Counted from the stretch's first letter, positions 42,016-53,762 are shown. The stretch: DNA of 64,000 bases from Amblyomma americanum (GCF_052857255.1 NC_135505.1:53866792-53930791), one strand, 5' to 3'. The notes: generated by a model not told the origin, from the sequence alone. Made by a program: numbers and translations.

Positions 42016-42374
42016 ACAACTGCAAAAAAGACGATGCCGCATTTAAACAAATATACCAGGGTTATACTGGATACACGCTTCCTTCCAATAGGTGTTCATT
42101 TAAAAGAATATTTCACGCTCACCTGCAATATGTGACTATGATTCTTGCGTTTTTAATACAGGTTTTGTCTCTCCTTTGTATTCATTGAGATTAGAAAGCC
42201 TTTCTGATTCTTCTGGCCTGACAATTTCAGAAAGCGGTTGTAAATGTAATAATTTGGTTGTGAAATCGCGAAATTAGTTTAAATGCCTCACGCATTAGTT
42301 TCAAGACAATTTCATTAAAATTTTTTTCTAGGTTCGACCAGGGAAAAGAGGACCTATCACTTTCACTTCTATGA

Positions 42375-44965
42375 CGCATTTCAGAAGTGTGCTGTCATCA
42401 CATTTTCCGACAACGATGGTAAGCGTATATTTCGCAACATGCGCCGGTGAGCTGAAAACAGAAACGCTCTTCTGGAGATTAAATACTTCCTCTCATTAAG
42501 TGCTAATTCATCACATTTTCCGACTACGATGGTAAGCATACAGTTGAAAACATGCGCCGGCGAGCTGCAAAAGAAAAAGCTCTTCGGGAGATTAAATACT
42601 TCCTCACATTAAGTGCACGGTCATCACATTTTCCGACTACGATGGTAAGCATACAGTTCACAACATGCGCCGGCGAGCTACAAACGAAAAAGCTCTTTGG
42701 GTGATTAAATAGTTCCTCTCATTAAGTGCACGGTCATCACATTTTCCTTCTAGGATGGTAAGCATACAGCTCACAACATGCGCCGGAGAGCTGCAAACAA
42801 AAAGCTCTTCGGGAGATTAAATACCTTCTCTCATTAAGTGCACGGTCATCACATTTTCCTACTACGATGGTAAGCATAAAGTTCACAACATGCGCCGGCG
42901 AGCTGCAAACGAAAAAGCTCTTCGGGAGATTAAACAGTTCCTCTCATTAAGTGCACGGTCATCACATTTTCCTTCTACGATGGTAAGCATACAGTTCACA
43001 ACATGCGCCGGCGAGCTGCAAACGAAAAAGCTCTTCGGGTGATTAAATAGTTCCTCTCATTAATTGCACGGTCATCACATTTTTCTTCTACGATGGTAAG
43101 CATACAGTTCGCAACATGCCCCGGCTTGCTGCAAACGGAAAGGCTCTTCGCCAGCGCTGACTTGCTCTCATTAAGTGCGCTGTCATCACATTTTCCGACG
43201 ACGATGAGAAGCATACGGCTCACAATATGCGGCGGCGACTTTCAAAAGGAAAGGCTCTTCGGGAGCGTTAAGACTTGCTCTCATTAAGTGCGCGGTCATT
43301 ACATTTTCCAACGATGGTAAGCATACAGTTTTACAACATACGCCGGCGAGATGCAAACAAAAACTCTCTTCGGGAGGTTTAAGACATTCTCATTAAGTGC
43401 ACTCTCATCATAATTCGGACAATGATGGTAAGCATACAGTTCACAACATGCGCCGGGTAGCTGCAAGCGCAAACTTTCTTTGGGGGCGCTAAGAATTGTT
43501 CTTATTAAGTGCGCTGTCATCATATTATACGACGCGGTGGTAAGCATACAGTTCACAACATGCGCCGGCGACCTGCAAAAGGAAACGCTCTTCGGGAGCC
43601 TTAATACTTTTACTCATTAATCGCGCTGTCATCACAATTTCCGACAACGATGGTAAGCATACAGTTCACAACATGCGCCGGCGAGCAGCAAACAGAAACG
43701 CTCTTCGGGTGCGTTAAGTATTTCTCTCATTAAGTGCACTGTCATCATATTTCGGACAATGATGGTAAGAATACAGTTCACAACATGCGCCGGCGAGCTG
43801 CAAACTGAAACCTTCTTCTGGAGCTTTAAGACTTGCTCTCATTAAGTGCGCTCTTATCTCATTTTCTGACAAGGATGGTAAACATAGTTATCCTAATATG
43901 CGCCGGCGAGCTGCAAACGGAAAGGCTCTTCGGGAGCGTTAATTCTTTTTCTACTAAGTGAGCTGTCATCACAATTTCCAACAGCGATGGTAAGCATACA
44001 GTTCACAACATGCGCCGGCGAGCTGGAAACAGAAACGCTGTCCGGGAGAGATAAGAATTGCTGCCATTAATTGTGCTGTCATCACATTTTCCGTCAACGA
44101 TGGAAAGCATAAAGTTCACAACATGTGCTGGCGAGCTGCAAACGGAAACAATCTTTAGATGCGTTAATACTTCCTCTCATTAAGTGGGATGTCATCACAT
44201 TTTTTGACAACGATGGTAAGCATTGAGTTCACAGCATGCGGCGGTGAACTTCAAACGGGAACGCTCTTTGTTAGCGTTTAGATTTGCTCTCCTTAATTGC
44301 GCTGTCATCACATTTCCCGACAACGATGGGAAGCATACAGTTCACAACATGCGCTGGCGAGCTGAAAACGGAAACGCTCTTTAAGAGCGTTAATACTTTC
44401 TCTCATTAAGTGCGCTGTCGTCACACTTTCTGAAAACGATGGAATGCATACAGTTCACAACATGCACCAAGGAGCTGCGAACGGAAATCTTCTTCTGGAG
44501 CGTTAAGTCTTTCTCTCATCAAGTGTGCTGCCATCACATTTTCCGACAAAGATGTTATGCATATATGCTGTTCACAAGATGCGCCGACGAGCTGCAAACG
44601 GAAACGCTCTTAGAGAGCGGTAATACTTGCTCTCATTAAGTGCGCTGTCATCACATTTTTCGACAACGATGGGAAGCAAACAGTTCAAAACATGCGCCGG
44701 CAAGCTGCAAGCGGAAACACTCTTCGGGAGTGTTAAGACTTGCTCTCATTAAGTGCGCTGTCATCACGTTTTCCGACAATGATGGCAGGCATAGAGTTCA
44801 CAACACACCCCGGCGAGCTACAAACGAAAACGCTCTTCGGGAGCGTTAACACTTTCTCTGATTTAGAGCGCTGTCATCACATTTTTCGTGAACGATGGTA
44901 AGCACACAGTTCACAACATGCGCCGGCGAGTTTTAAACGAAAACGCTCCCCGGTAGCTTTTTCAG
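42375..44965. repeat. 113-bp satellite, about 23 copies
   Basis: The phrase TCATCACATTTTCCGACAACG or a variant recurs at 42395, 42508, 42621, 42734, 42846, 42959, 43072, 43183 and onward to 44873, mean spacing near 113 bases. Each unit also has ATGCGCCGGCGAGCTGCAAA and a hairpin-forming stretch near its end. Copies differ by 5-20%. No protein frame is conserved through the array. Confidence 0.95.
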
Positions 44966-44999
44966 GCGAGACAGGTGAGCGTCAAACGCACTTTGCCTC

Positions 45000-46028
45000 T
45001 CACCTGTCTACATGCAGTCGTGGTCACGGTCGAGCAGTGAGTGAATACAGTGTTTTGGCCACTTCAGTCTTCCTCTTGAGGAAACTGCTTTAAAAATTCA
45101 GTAACCACCAATAAGGCTTGCAGCTCCTTGTTTCTAGGCGCAGGCGCTTGCTGAACAGCGTCCGTCTTGATTCGGCTCGGATGTAGTCCAGTGTCATCCA
45201 TCCAGGGACCAAAGAATTAGAGACTGGTCTGATTGTATTTTGCGATTGTCCTTATTTGTTCTTAACTGCGCGTCCTGCAGACGCGATAGAATGGTCTTTC
45301 ATCCCTCGGCGTTACCCTTCTGCATTACATCAAAATCAAGGTATCATAAAGGTAGGCTGTCACGCCGGGAATGCCTGCTAACGGCGTGTCTATGACTCGT
45401 TGAAGCACCCAGGGCAGAGCCGAAATTACAAACGGCAGCCGATTAATCTTGAACAATCCTTTTATTGTGCTAACTGTAAGCACCTGAGCCCACTCGTCGT
45501 CTATCCTATGCTATTGATAAGCTTGACCTATGTCCAGCTTGATAAACAAACTTGCTTGAAAAGCGCTTCTCCTGTCTTGTCGTTGTCCTACGTCTTTTTG
45601 TTCCTGCAGTATGTTTTCTTTAGTTACGATGTATTACCAACACGCCCAAACATATTCAGAGGTAGTGCACAGGGGTAGCCGCTGCTTTAACAGCTTTGTT
45701 TACTGTCTACGTTCACTACACAGACTTGATGTTCTGTCTTTTTTTCCGCTGCTTTTACCAGCTTTGTTTACTGTCTACGTTCACTACACAGACGTGATGT
45801 TCTGTCTTTTTTTCTTACCATTACCTGTGGTGCAGCCCAGATCGAGTATTCAACAGGTTCCCATAGCTTTTGTTGCAACAAGTGGGCCACTTCCTGGGCC
45901 ACGTCGTCGTTGAAGCAATTTTGTTGAGCCGGTCGTCGAGGGCTCGGCTGAAACATCGGTTGAGTGTCATCTTCCAGTTTTATGTGAGCTTGTGGTCCGT
46001 TGAATACAGGAAGGTCCCTGCAAAACAT
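45000..46028 (-). pseudogene. Gypsy D reverse transcriptase
   Basis: Frame 45768-46028 has the fingers (VFNGPQAHIKLEDDTQP, LLQQKLWEPVEYSIWAAPQV, KKDRTSRLC). Further left, KLDIGQAYQ (first Asp box) near 45520, GLFKINRLPF, and YLYDTLIL near 45330-45350, in which YLDD is YLYD. A thumb block (RNKELQALLVVTEFLKQF) follows near 45090. Confidence 0.8.
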
Positions 46029-46256
46029 TTCAAGAATTGTGGGACACGTCTTCCACGCATAGACGCTGAACTCTCAGCAAGCCAATGCTTAACGAACTAA
46101 ATCAGTTTCGCCCAATCAGGCTGCTGCCTCGCTTCTTTACTGCCAGCAAAGTCAGCCCTTAAATTCTACCAAGACGGTCACTCGACCCAGCACACGTAAC
46201 GCCTCTTTTGACCAGGTTGGGAGAGTTGTACGAGAATATTGGAGCGGTATTTGTCG

Positions 46257-46556
46257 CTAGGTTCTCTCGATCACTCCAAATGTATATTCATTTACAATTG
46301 AACACGACGCTCCAGAACCAACCCCAATCGCGATATCTTCCTCTTGAATTTCTACTTTAACAAAAAACTTCTGTCCTTGCTGATTCCCTTCACAGACAGA
46401 AAACAATGCACTCAAATTGCTACGCGCCCTTTCTCTTATCCCTCTTCCTCTTTTGCTCATGAGTCGTCTTCCGAGCCGCCGTACTTTCGCGTTTTGACAA
46501 TCTGCGCTATATGACCTACCCTTTTGCACTTGATGCCGCCTTTCTAGAACTTTCAT
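46257..46556 (-). pseudogene. Gypsy D protease
   Basis: The frame ends FFVKVEIQEEDIAIGVGSGA followed by SCSIVNEYTF. This is the protease active-site region with DTGA changed to GSGA. Loss of the catalytic Asp means no activity. Confidence 0.75.
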
Positions 46557-47270
46557 AAATGTGAAGCATGTAGACCGTTGCCCCGGTAGCAGCCTGGTCC
46601 TTCAGCCGTGGTGTCTTCCGGGCTTTTTGTATCGTGCGCTAAATGTCCTTCGCCTCGTATCTTCCTTGCTTGCGTATTACTCGCTGCTGCTTTGCTGTCA
46701 CTTGTGCTGCTGCGGCCATGTCGTACGTAAACTTGAATGCAAGGTCCTGTCCTGCGAGAAGTCGGTGTTGAACTACAACGTTCTGGAGGCCACATATGAA
46801 ACAATGCCGCGTCATGATGTCCAGCGAGAGCTTCCCGATCGTTGCGAAAGCCGCAGTCTTCCGCTAGCTTGCGAAGAGCCGTCACACAGTTCGCAACAGA
46901 TTTCTCGGCAGCCTGATTTCTCTTGTGGAACAAAAACCTTGCATGCAGCTTTAAAAGCCTTGGATGCAGCTGCTTCGTCGCAGCTGATCGTCGTAGGTTG
47001 CTGTTCTTTCTCTTGCTAGCTTCACCAGTGTAACGATAAGCCCGTACGCTTCTTTGCAGCAAGCACTCAGCAGGTCTACTCTTTTCTACGCTCTTTTCGT
47101 GATCTTGTTCACTTCGCAAAATATTTTCTGCGCCTGGACGTGTTTGTCGTATGATCCGTTAGTCTCGAGGCGATACTCGCCGATCCTGCCGAAGGCCATT
47201 GCCATGGCTGCCTCGGCTCCAACTGCTGTTTATCAGTCGGACGCCAGAGTGAAGAGAACAGTTATTTAAC
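46553..47270 (-). pseudogene. Gypsy D Gag
   Basis: Pieces: AFGRIGEYRLETNGSYDKHV near 47150-47200, then in 46553-47119 a capsid-like helix block, KLHARFLFHKRNQAAEKSVA and CVTALRKLAEDCGFRNDREA. This resembles gypsy Gag of the Y..L..L...C.F type. A zinc knuckle is not clear. Frames shift several times. Confidence 0.65.
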
Positions 47271-47274
47271 AATT

Positions 47275-49640
47275 CAGTGCCCTTTTATAGAGTAATGAAA
47301 ATGTGATGGTGCCAATCGCTGCTTGCGTAGCTGGTAAACAATTTTCATGCAGACGCAGTTTTAGTGAGCACATGTGACGTCACTTCACAACAATGTCATA
47401 TTCTTGTTCTTCACTCCTGACGTGTATACTAAGAGGTTATTGATAATCTTCGCATTTTTCTGTCACGCACATGATGTTGTTCAAAATCACAGGGACACGT
47501 ATTCGCAACATATATTGGCGCTGCGATAGCATTAGAAGTTGTTAATGCCTTTACATCGACTTTCATGTCATTCTCCATGATTGCGTTACGCACCCAAAAC
47601 TTCTGCCTACACACAGCCAGAAATCTCACGGGATCATCTAGCTGGTGCTTAGACGCTGAATCAGAAGTGTCACAGGTTGTGGCATTGATGAAGTGAAATT
47701 ATGTCGAAACATATTTGTCACTTCTATTCTGGTGACGTCACTTGCGTTCCAGGGAAATATCTGCACTGCGGTGTATTTTTGCTCGGGAGACTTATAATGC
47801 TGTGGCAGCAATACGGCCTGCTGTCGAGTAGTCTTCACCAAAGCCAGCCTGTTCGTTTGCGTAACTGAAGTCTAAGCTTGCTCTAACTAGGAAAATTTTG
47901 CTATTAAGCAGGCATTGTGTTCCGCGTACTTATCAGCTTTTCAGAGAATGCACCAGTTCGTATAGGTACAAATACTTTAGTCAATTTGCAATCTCTAACA
48001 ACGATTCAAGCAGCATAATTAAGTCATACTGCCCGATTTCTTTTTGCAGGAGTGTTAAGATGTGAATTGCACGTTTGGCATTCCCGTGCACAACAAGAGC
48101 CTTCAGCTAATTGTGAGCGAGAGTACCAGTACTTGTGCCCTAACCGCACAGCCTACCAGGTTTATCCTACTGCAGGCTGCAAATACCCGCCAACTTCGAC
48201 ACATTGATCCTTGGCTGAATCACCGTGAATGGTTTGGCTTGTCAGGAGTATTGCAATAAAATGAGATTGAACTCACTCCGGATAGTGGCAGTCAATAAAA
48301 TAAACCTTAGAACACAATTTTCAGTTTGTTTATTCGTTATTACATGAAGTTGTGGGTATTTAGGCAGTTGAATGATGTTGTGCTGTAATTTAAATATCAT
48401 GCTAAATAAAGCACTACAGAGTATATCACAGGTGGAGCAGCTGCTAATCTTTCTAGGGTTTCTTTGTTCCTTCTTCAAAGCTGCCCACACGCGGCTTTAT
48501 CGCTTTGTTTGCGATGTTATACAGGAGAGATTTACCGCGTCCCCACAGAGTAGCATCTTCTGCATGCCGAAGTTGGTGAGCAGCGACTGCACGGGTTCCC
48601 GAGCATGCGCCGGCACATCCTCCCACCGGGGGGATGATGGTGAGCAGTGCGTAACCACGGACTCGAGCACCCGCGCCTAGCCGTGAGTGGTACCACCGTG
48701 TCCGGGATAGAGGCGGTCCTAGTGTTTTAGCCGGTGCCGAGCGTTTGGACATTTAACGCCCCTCGGCGGAGGCAACACACAATTCTGGCCCCAGCTTTCC
48801 ATAGACGGCATCTACGACCTGACTCGAACAGGGATAATCGGCTGTCGCATTTCCCTGCCTTCCCGTCCATCGTTCATTCCCTATCTTTTTCTTGCAACTT
48901 TCCTGTCTACTCCTCTCTTCTTCACTTGGAATTTTTTCCTGGTTTCAAGGGTTAACCTTGTGTGGTCAAGCACCCTGAGTTGCGTCATATTGAGTTATAG
49001 TGGAGGTGTACAAATGTCGTGGACAGGAGTTGCTTGAAAGTTAGTGTCCCACCCCCTGATAATCTACGTGGTGCGCGGCTGGCACCGTGACCGGAAAATT
49101 TATTTTTTATGGCTCCCCCTTTCCTAACATGATCACTCTCTCAAACGACGGTGGAATGAGGCACGAGGGAGATAACTTTTTCGCAAAAGACAACTCTCCT
49201 CAAATACCATGCAATCCATCGCGTAGTAAAAGTTAAGCAGGAAAGAATGCTTCGTTGTATCGAATTGCCTGACAGAAATTTGGGGAATTGGATACAAGGT
49301 GTAAAAATGGTCAGCGCTGACTTATTGCAAGAACTTGCTCGAAGCCTGGTGTCCATAGGGGAAATACATTTCTCTGCGACTACCCATCCATCTCAGAACA
49401 CTGTCTGAATCTCTCTGTCTATAATGACTTCATTTTGTCCACATCACCAAAACAAATATGCTCAAAGGGCTCAGGCACCAACACGTCACACATTTTCATG
49501 AATCAAGATTCAGAAGGACAATAAAGATATAGGCACAAAATACCTGATCCTAACGTTCAACACCAGTGCGTTGCTGCGTTGCCCGATAAAACTGAAGTAG
49601 CATATTTGAAAGTTCATGTAAGACCATACATACCCAACCC
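47275..49640. other. No gene recognised
   Basis: About 2.4 kb of mixed sequence. A GC-richer part at about 48575-48960 looks like the edge of a dispersed repeat, but I cannot assign it. No domain motifs or RNA genes are seen. Confidence 0.4.
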
Positions 49641-49645
49641 TCGCA

Positions 49646-49895
49646 GAAGCGGCCGCGGTGGCTGAGTGGGTACGGCGCTTGGCTGCTGGCCGGAAAGACG
49701 CGGGTTCCATCCCAGCCGCGGGGGTGGAATTTCAATGAAGGCGAAATTCTTGAGGCCCGTCTACTGTGCATTGTCAGTGCACGTTAGAGAACCTAAGGTG
49801 GTCGAAATTTCTGGAGCCCTTCACTACGGCGACTCTCATAGCCTGAGCAGCTTTGGGGCGTTAAACCCCCATAAACAAAACTAAACCAAACCCCG
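49646..49895 (+). mobile_element. tRNA-derived SINE, family 2, complete head to tail
   Basis: The head resembles a tRNA: A box TGGCTGAGTGG at about 49658 and B box-like GGTTCCATCCC at about 49704, closing with AGCCGCGG opposite the starting GCGGCCG. A unique body follows (GTCAGTGCACGTTAGAGAAC, CTTCACTACGGCGACTCTC), then a CATAAACAAAACTAAACC tail. RNA polymerase III would transcribe it from the A and B boxes. The 3' part is repeated at 33872-33985. Confidence 0.8.
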
Positions 49896-49899
49896 CAAA

Positions 49900-50600
49900 T
49901 GTTTGAAATTGTCAAACGTTCAGCCACAGCCCACAGAGTTGCCGCGGTCGCAAAATTTGAGCAAGTTGTGCTCCTAAGGGTCACCATTCTGGTGAATGTA
50001 CGCAGCCCCATGCTACGTAAGCTCTGGATACAATGATGCATACTCGAGGGCGTGCAAGAAAGAAGAAGCGATAATCAACATAAGGACGAAGGAAATCATT
50101 GCAATAAAAAACGACAAGATATTTTGCGCTTAAAAACACATTCTCTTTCACAACAAAACACAGCTTCGCTGAGGTGATGTGCAGGCACGGAGCACCACAC
50201 ATCAGTCTGGCTCCTGCTGCAGCCACTTTGGCCACTATGATAGGGCCATCTACGCCCCAAGCATACACAGCGAATGCTGCCCTGCCAATGCCAAAGCAGG
50301 GAGCGGCAGTGCGTTAGTCGGCATCCCGCAGGACTTCTCTCTGTCTGAGGGGGTCTGAAATGCACACACACGCAGCCTCTATAGCCCCTCTGTCGAGGTC
50401 ATGGATGTTACTCCCAGTCCGCTCGCTTTCTAGCGGTGGAACAGCTCAGTTGAACAAAAAAAGGCAAGTCCTCTCTGCTGATGTGGATTGCGCCACTATG
50501 GGTTCCGGGTGGGCAAAGAAAAAACATTCCTGGTGGCCTACCTTTGTTAGGCCAAGATTTGCGTAGCGAAAGCGCGGCGACTTCTGGATCGGAAGAATTA
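49900..50600. other. No gene recognised
   Basis: Sequence between the SINE and the degenerate LTR at 50607. Short frames only and no motif seen. Confidence 0.4.
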
Positions 50601-50606
50601 ATATAT

Positions 50607-50897
50607 TGTGGGATGCCATTCGGTAGGACGAGTCCCAACATAAAACGTAACAACTGTTTATTAGCGACGCCAGCGGACAAGCATACCCACGCTACGCTCG
50701 CCTGGGCAGCGGAAGGAAAACGGCCGCTCTTCCCAACCGGGCAGCCTGTTTTTGCAGCCGCAGTTGATGAATCATGCCTCAGGTGACGCAGCGGTGGCGC
50801 TGTGCTTTATCGGAAACGCGGTCCTGCGCGTGGTCGGGTTACGCTGGGCCGGATGATAACAAGGCGGAGGCTGCGCGAAAATGTGCGCAGATACACC
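50607..50897 (-). repeat. Degenerate LTR, left copy of element F
   Basis: It aligns with 53485-53711 over most of its length (for example GGATGCC at one end, GCATACCCACG, GCGGAAGGAAAAC, and GGCTGCGCGAAAATGTGCGC at the other). It begins TGTGGGATGCC on the plus strand and has AATAAA on the minus strand near 50648-50656, as a minus-oriented LTR should. The outer end is uncertain. Confidence 0.55.
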
Positions 50898-50899
50898 CC

Positions 50900-52385
50900 C
50901 CGCGGAGTGGAGAGCCTTCAGAGCTTGTAAAAACTGGAAGCGTCAGGAGTCGTCCCGGCCAGAATACGCGGCTCAGGCGAGCGACTGTGGCTGTGGCGCT
51001 GCGGCCGATGTTTCGGGGTGCCGCAAGGGACGTGGAGAGGCAGGTGAACAACATGGTCAGCCTGCGAAGTTGACCCTTTGGCGGTGGTTAAGGTGCAGCA
51101 GCCGATTGCCGGTGCCTGAGGAGTGGGGCAGCAGAGGGAGCTGTGTGTGTTGCGGGTCGCAAGATTAGCGCAGGTGATGCCGGGCCGAGCTGCCCGGTAC
51201 CCAAAGGGGGGCTGCAGGCGCTGCAATGTTCCAGGCAGGGTTTCGGCTCTGGTGGACGGCACAAGGCTGCTGGGACGCGCTCACAGCCAACCCCGGAGCG
51301 ACTGGCCTGAAAGTGACGGGCTGCCGCGCGAAAGGCGCCCTTGCCACTGGCGCTGAGCAGCGGACGTAGGGGGTGCTGGCGAGGTAGTGGAAATCGGGGG
51401 CGCCTGGAGAGGCGGAGCTGCAGGGAGGGTTTGGGCCTCCGGGAGGGCAGGAGCCGCCGGGAGTGTCGGGGCCGCCGGGAGGGCCGGGGCTGTCGGGAAG
51501 GCCGGGGCTGTTGGGAAGGCCGGGGCTGTCGGTAGAGCACGGGCTCTCGGCAGGCCCGGGTCTGTCGGGAGGGCCTAGGTTGTCGGGAAGGCACGGGCTG
51601 TCGAAGGGCCCGGGCTGTCGGGTGGGCCCAGGCTGTTGTGCGAGACAGTGCTGTGCGGAGGGCCCGGGCTGTAGGGAGGGTCGGGGCTGTCGGAAGGGCC
51701 CGGGCTGTCGGAAGAGTCGGGGCTGTCGGAAGGACTCGGGCTGTCGGGAGGGCCCGGGCTGTCGGGAGGGCAGGGCTGTCGGGGCTGTCGGGAAGGCCCG
51801 GGCTGTCGGGAGGGCCAGGGCTGTCGGGAGGGCCCGGGCTGTCGGAGGGCCCATGCTGTCGGGAGGGACAGAGCTGTCCGGAGAGCCCGGGCTGTCGTGA
51901 GGGTCGGGCTGTCGGAAGGACCCGGGCTGTCGGGAGGGCCCGGGCTGTCGAAGGGCCAGTGCTGCCGGGAGGGCGCGGGCTGTCAGAGGGCCAGGGCTGT
52001 CGGGAGGGCCTGGGTTGTCGGAAGGGCCGCCGAGAGTGCCGTGGGCGCCGGGAGAGCCGTGGACGCCCCTAGATCCATGGGCCCCGGAAGAGCCGAGTCC
52101 GCCGAGATGACCGTGGCTGTCGGGAGGGCCGTGGCTGTTGCGAGGGCCGGGCCACCGAGAGGGCCGGGGCCGCCAAGATGCCAAAGGATAGTGGGAGGAC
52201 AGGCACTGGTTCAGCGTCGTTTTTTAGGCAGGAGTGGCGGGGAGGCAACCAGGGGTTGCCGATGTGGGCAGGGTTCTGAAGAAGGGTCCGTGGGTGAGAG
52301 CGAGGCTGGGACAGCTGCTGGCTGCGGCGACAGCGGATCTGCAGCGTCGTAGAGCGGCAGCGGACAGTAGGAGACGCCGAAGTCC
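50900..52385. repeat. GC-rich minisatellite region coding Gly/Pro repeats
   Basis: From about 51440 to 52040 the plus strand is built of imperfect 18-base units close to ctgtcgggagggcccggg, with a few 9-base shifts. The flanks to 50900 and 52385 are GC-rich and less regular. The minus frame 51165-52184 (339 residues) reads as irregular DSPG / GPSRQP / GPPDS repeats; frames on the plus strand are also open. It lies between the two element F LTRs. Confidence 0.8.
51165..52184 (-). CDS. Doubtful 339-residue Pro/Gly/Ser-rich frame in the minisatellite
   Basis: The frame opens MASWRPRPSRWPGPRNSHGP, then repeats 6- and 9-residue units of the DSPGLP/RQPGPS type, and ends in a non-repetitive Pro/Ala-rich tail. 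There is no signal peptide, no collagen-strict GXY periodicity over the whole length and no known domain. Open frames on three readings are expected from a GC-rich stop-free unit, so I treat protein coding as unlikely. It could be a Gag-like or mucin-like low-complexity region of element F. Confidence 0.2.
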   Translation of the reverse strand: MASWRPRPSRWPGPRNSHGPPDSHGHLGGLGSSGAHGSRGVHGSPGAHGTLGGPSDNPGPPDSPGPLTARALPAALALRQPGPSRQPGSFRQPDPHDSPGSPDSSVPPDSMGPPTARALPTALALPTARAFPTAPTALPSRQPGPSRQPESFRQPRLFRQPGPFRQPRPSLQPGPSAQHCLAQQPGPTRQPGPFDSPCLPDNLGPPDRPGPAESPCSTDSPGLPNSPGLPDSPGPPGGPDTPGGSCPPGGPNPPCSSASPGAPDFHYLASTPYVRCSAPVARAPFARQPVTFRPVAPGLAVSASQQPCAVHQSRNPAWNIAAPAAPLWVPGSSARHHLR

Positions 52386-52389
52386 GCCA

Positions 52390-53165
52390 CAATATTATTA
52401 ATAATAACAATAATATGAATAAGAGTCATGTTTATTTTCTCCACTAATTACAGAAGAGCGAAAATAGGTGGCTGGAGAAAAAGCTGCTCTATCGGCAGCT
52501 TGACGGCGCTCCAGCCACCTGTACATCAGGAGGAATGCCGAGGCATATAGTGCATATCTAAAACACCATTGTTTCTTTTTTTCACAGGTCTTTCTGGAAG
52601 TACAACTGCACATGTAAACGAAATGGAAAACGAATATGAAGGCTTCGTTGTTACATATGTGCACAACACAGAGATGATGAAATAACACTGAATGAGTGAA
52701 ACAGAAGGGGAATACGGACATGAAAAACAAAATCAATATGGTTCACACCGCAAAAAGATTGGCGATGTGTGTACGCGGGATTGAAATGACATCCACGCTC
52801 TGGAAGTCAAAGTCATTTAAAATGGATGGTAATGAATGTCTAAATCTTTCGGTGCCGTAAAAAGTGCGCGAAAAGGGAGCAAACTATGGTGTTTGGTACC
52901 GGAAAGAATAGCTTTTTCTATTTTTTGTAAGGTGTGCTAAATTTGAAACTGTTTATGATCTTCCGTGCACTGATTTTCTGTAGGCACATAGGAGTTTGTG
53001 TGTGTAATTATTATTTGCTGTCAGAACCTTGTGTTTTCGAAAAAGTGGTTCTGTATGCTCAAGCCGAGATGTGTTTACTATTGCACGGATTTCTTTCTTC
53101 TCAAGTAATAAATGTTTGGTAGTGTTAGTTACGCAGGCGTTTGCCCACACTAAGGTGCAATAGTA
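52390..53165 (-). mobile_element. LINE L-g, CR1-like, 5'-truncated 3' end
   Basis: The frame 52953-53168 reads MYYCTLVWANACVTNTTKHL, then EIRAIVNTSRLEHTEPLFRK and ANNNYTHKLLCAYRKS, the conserved C-terminus of CR1/L2-like ORF2. A 3' UTR follows, with AATAAA near 52430 and an ATT-rich tail (TATTATTGTTATTATTAATA). Only the last 0.8 kb of the element is present, inside element F. Confidence 0.75.
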
Positions 53166-53420
53166 CATTTGGCAGCGCGCAGCTCGTCATACGGCTGGCT
53201 GCCCGAGGCAGGGCAGGCAATCCGGCGCAGCAAGTCGGGCGGGAAGATATCGCAGAGGACTGTGTTGCAACGGCTGGATGGGGATGCCTTTCAGGTACAT
53301 CGCAGCCTCAAACTGAGCGAGCCACCCGCCGAAGCCTTGATGCCGGAAAGCCGGAAGCAGCTCCTCGTGGGCTAGGTCCTGCCAGTAAGCCATCCAGGAA
53401 CGCAGCGGAGAGAGAAGGTG
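53160..53420 (-). pseudogene. Element F Gag N-terminus
   Basis: The minus frame reads YWQDLAHEELLPAFRHQGF then GGWLAQFEAAMYLKGIPIQP. This resembles the start of tick/insect gypsy Gag proteins with an LP.F.....WFAQVEA..... pattern. The rest of Gag is cut by the LINE fragment L-g at 53165. Confidence 0.5.
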
Positions 53421-53465
53421 CGACTCGACGGATCACCAGATGTGGAAAGTCAATGCGTTATTGCC

Positions 53466-53484
53466 TATTGTTCGGGTCACCAGA
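53466..53484 (-). promoter_or_regulatory. Primer-binding site of element F
   Basis: The minus strand reads TCTGGTGACCCGAACAATA right after the LTR end. A second similar site (TCTGGTGATCCGTCGAGTC) follows about 40 bases further at about 53424-53443, suggesting a small duplication of this junction. Confidence 0.5.
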
Positions 53485-53711
53485 TATGGGATGCCAATCG
53501 GCAGAAGGACGAATCCTAAGATAAAACTGAACAACTGATTATTATCGACGCAGCGGACGAGCATACCCACGATTGGCTAGTCTCGGTAGCGGAAGGAAAA
53601 CAGCCAATCTTCCCAGCCGGGCAGCGTGTTTTTGTAGCAGCGGTTGATGAAGCATGCCTGGGCGACGCAGCGGTGGCGGCTGCGCGAAAATGTGCGCTGA
53701 GTGTGTCGCCA
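53485..53711 (-). repeat. Degenerate LTR, right copy of element F
   Basis: The partner of the repeat at 50607. On the minus strand it begins TGTGGCGACACAC and ends GGGATGCCCATA-like sequence beside a TGGTGACCC primer-binding site. About 60 bp present in the left copy are missing. No matching target duplications are seen outside the two copies. Confidence 0.55.
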
Positions 53712-53762
53712 CAGTATGACACCCGTGCATTCACTACATGCTCCGTTCATGATGGAACTACG

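Larger units (their letters stand above)
44970..47270 (-). mobile_element. Gypsy element D, degenerate, minus strand
   Basis: Minus strand from right to left: Gag (47270-46560), protease (46556-46257), RT fingers (46028-45768) and RT palm to thumb (45540-45000). It lacks RNase H and integrase, its 3' side being bounded by the satellite array. I found no LTRs. Confidence 0.75.

Noticed and set aside
41472..42188. Several long frames of repeated Tyr-Ile-His-Thr or Tyr-Val-Cys-Met on both strands
   Set aside because: They are translations of the CATA/CACATA microsatellite, which has no stop codon in several frames.
42375..44965. A CRISPR-like array
   Set aside because: Whole 113-bp units repeat without unique spacers, and the window is eukaryotic; it is a satellite.
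51463..52352. Plus-strand frames of Gly/Arg/Leu-rich repeats
   Set aside because: They are shadows of the GC-rich minisatellite; several frames being open at once argues against coding.
50607..53711. A BEL/Pao element, because of the TGGTGACCC primer site
   Set aside because: The only coding remnant looks more like a gypsy Gag start, so I keep the clade open.
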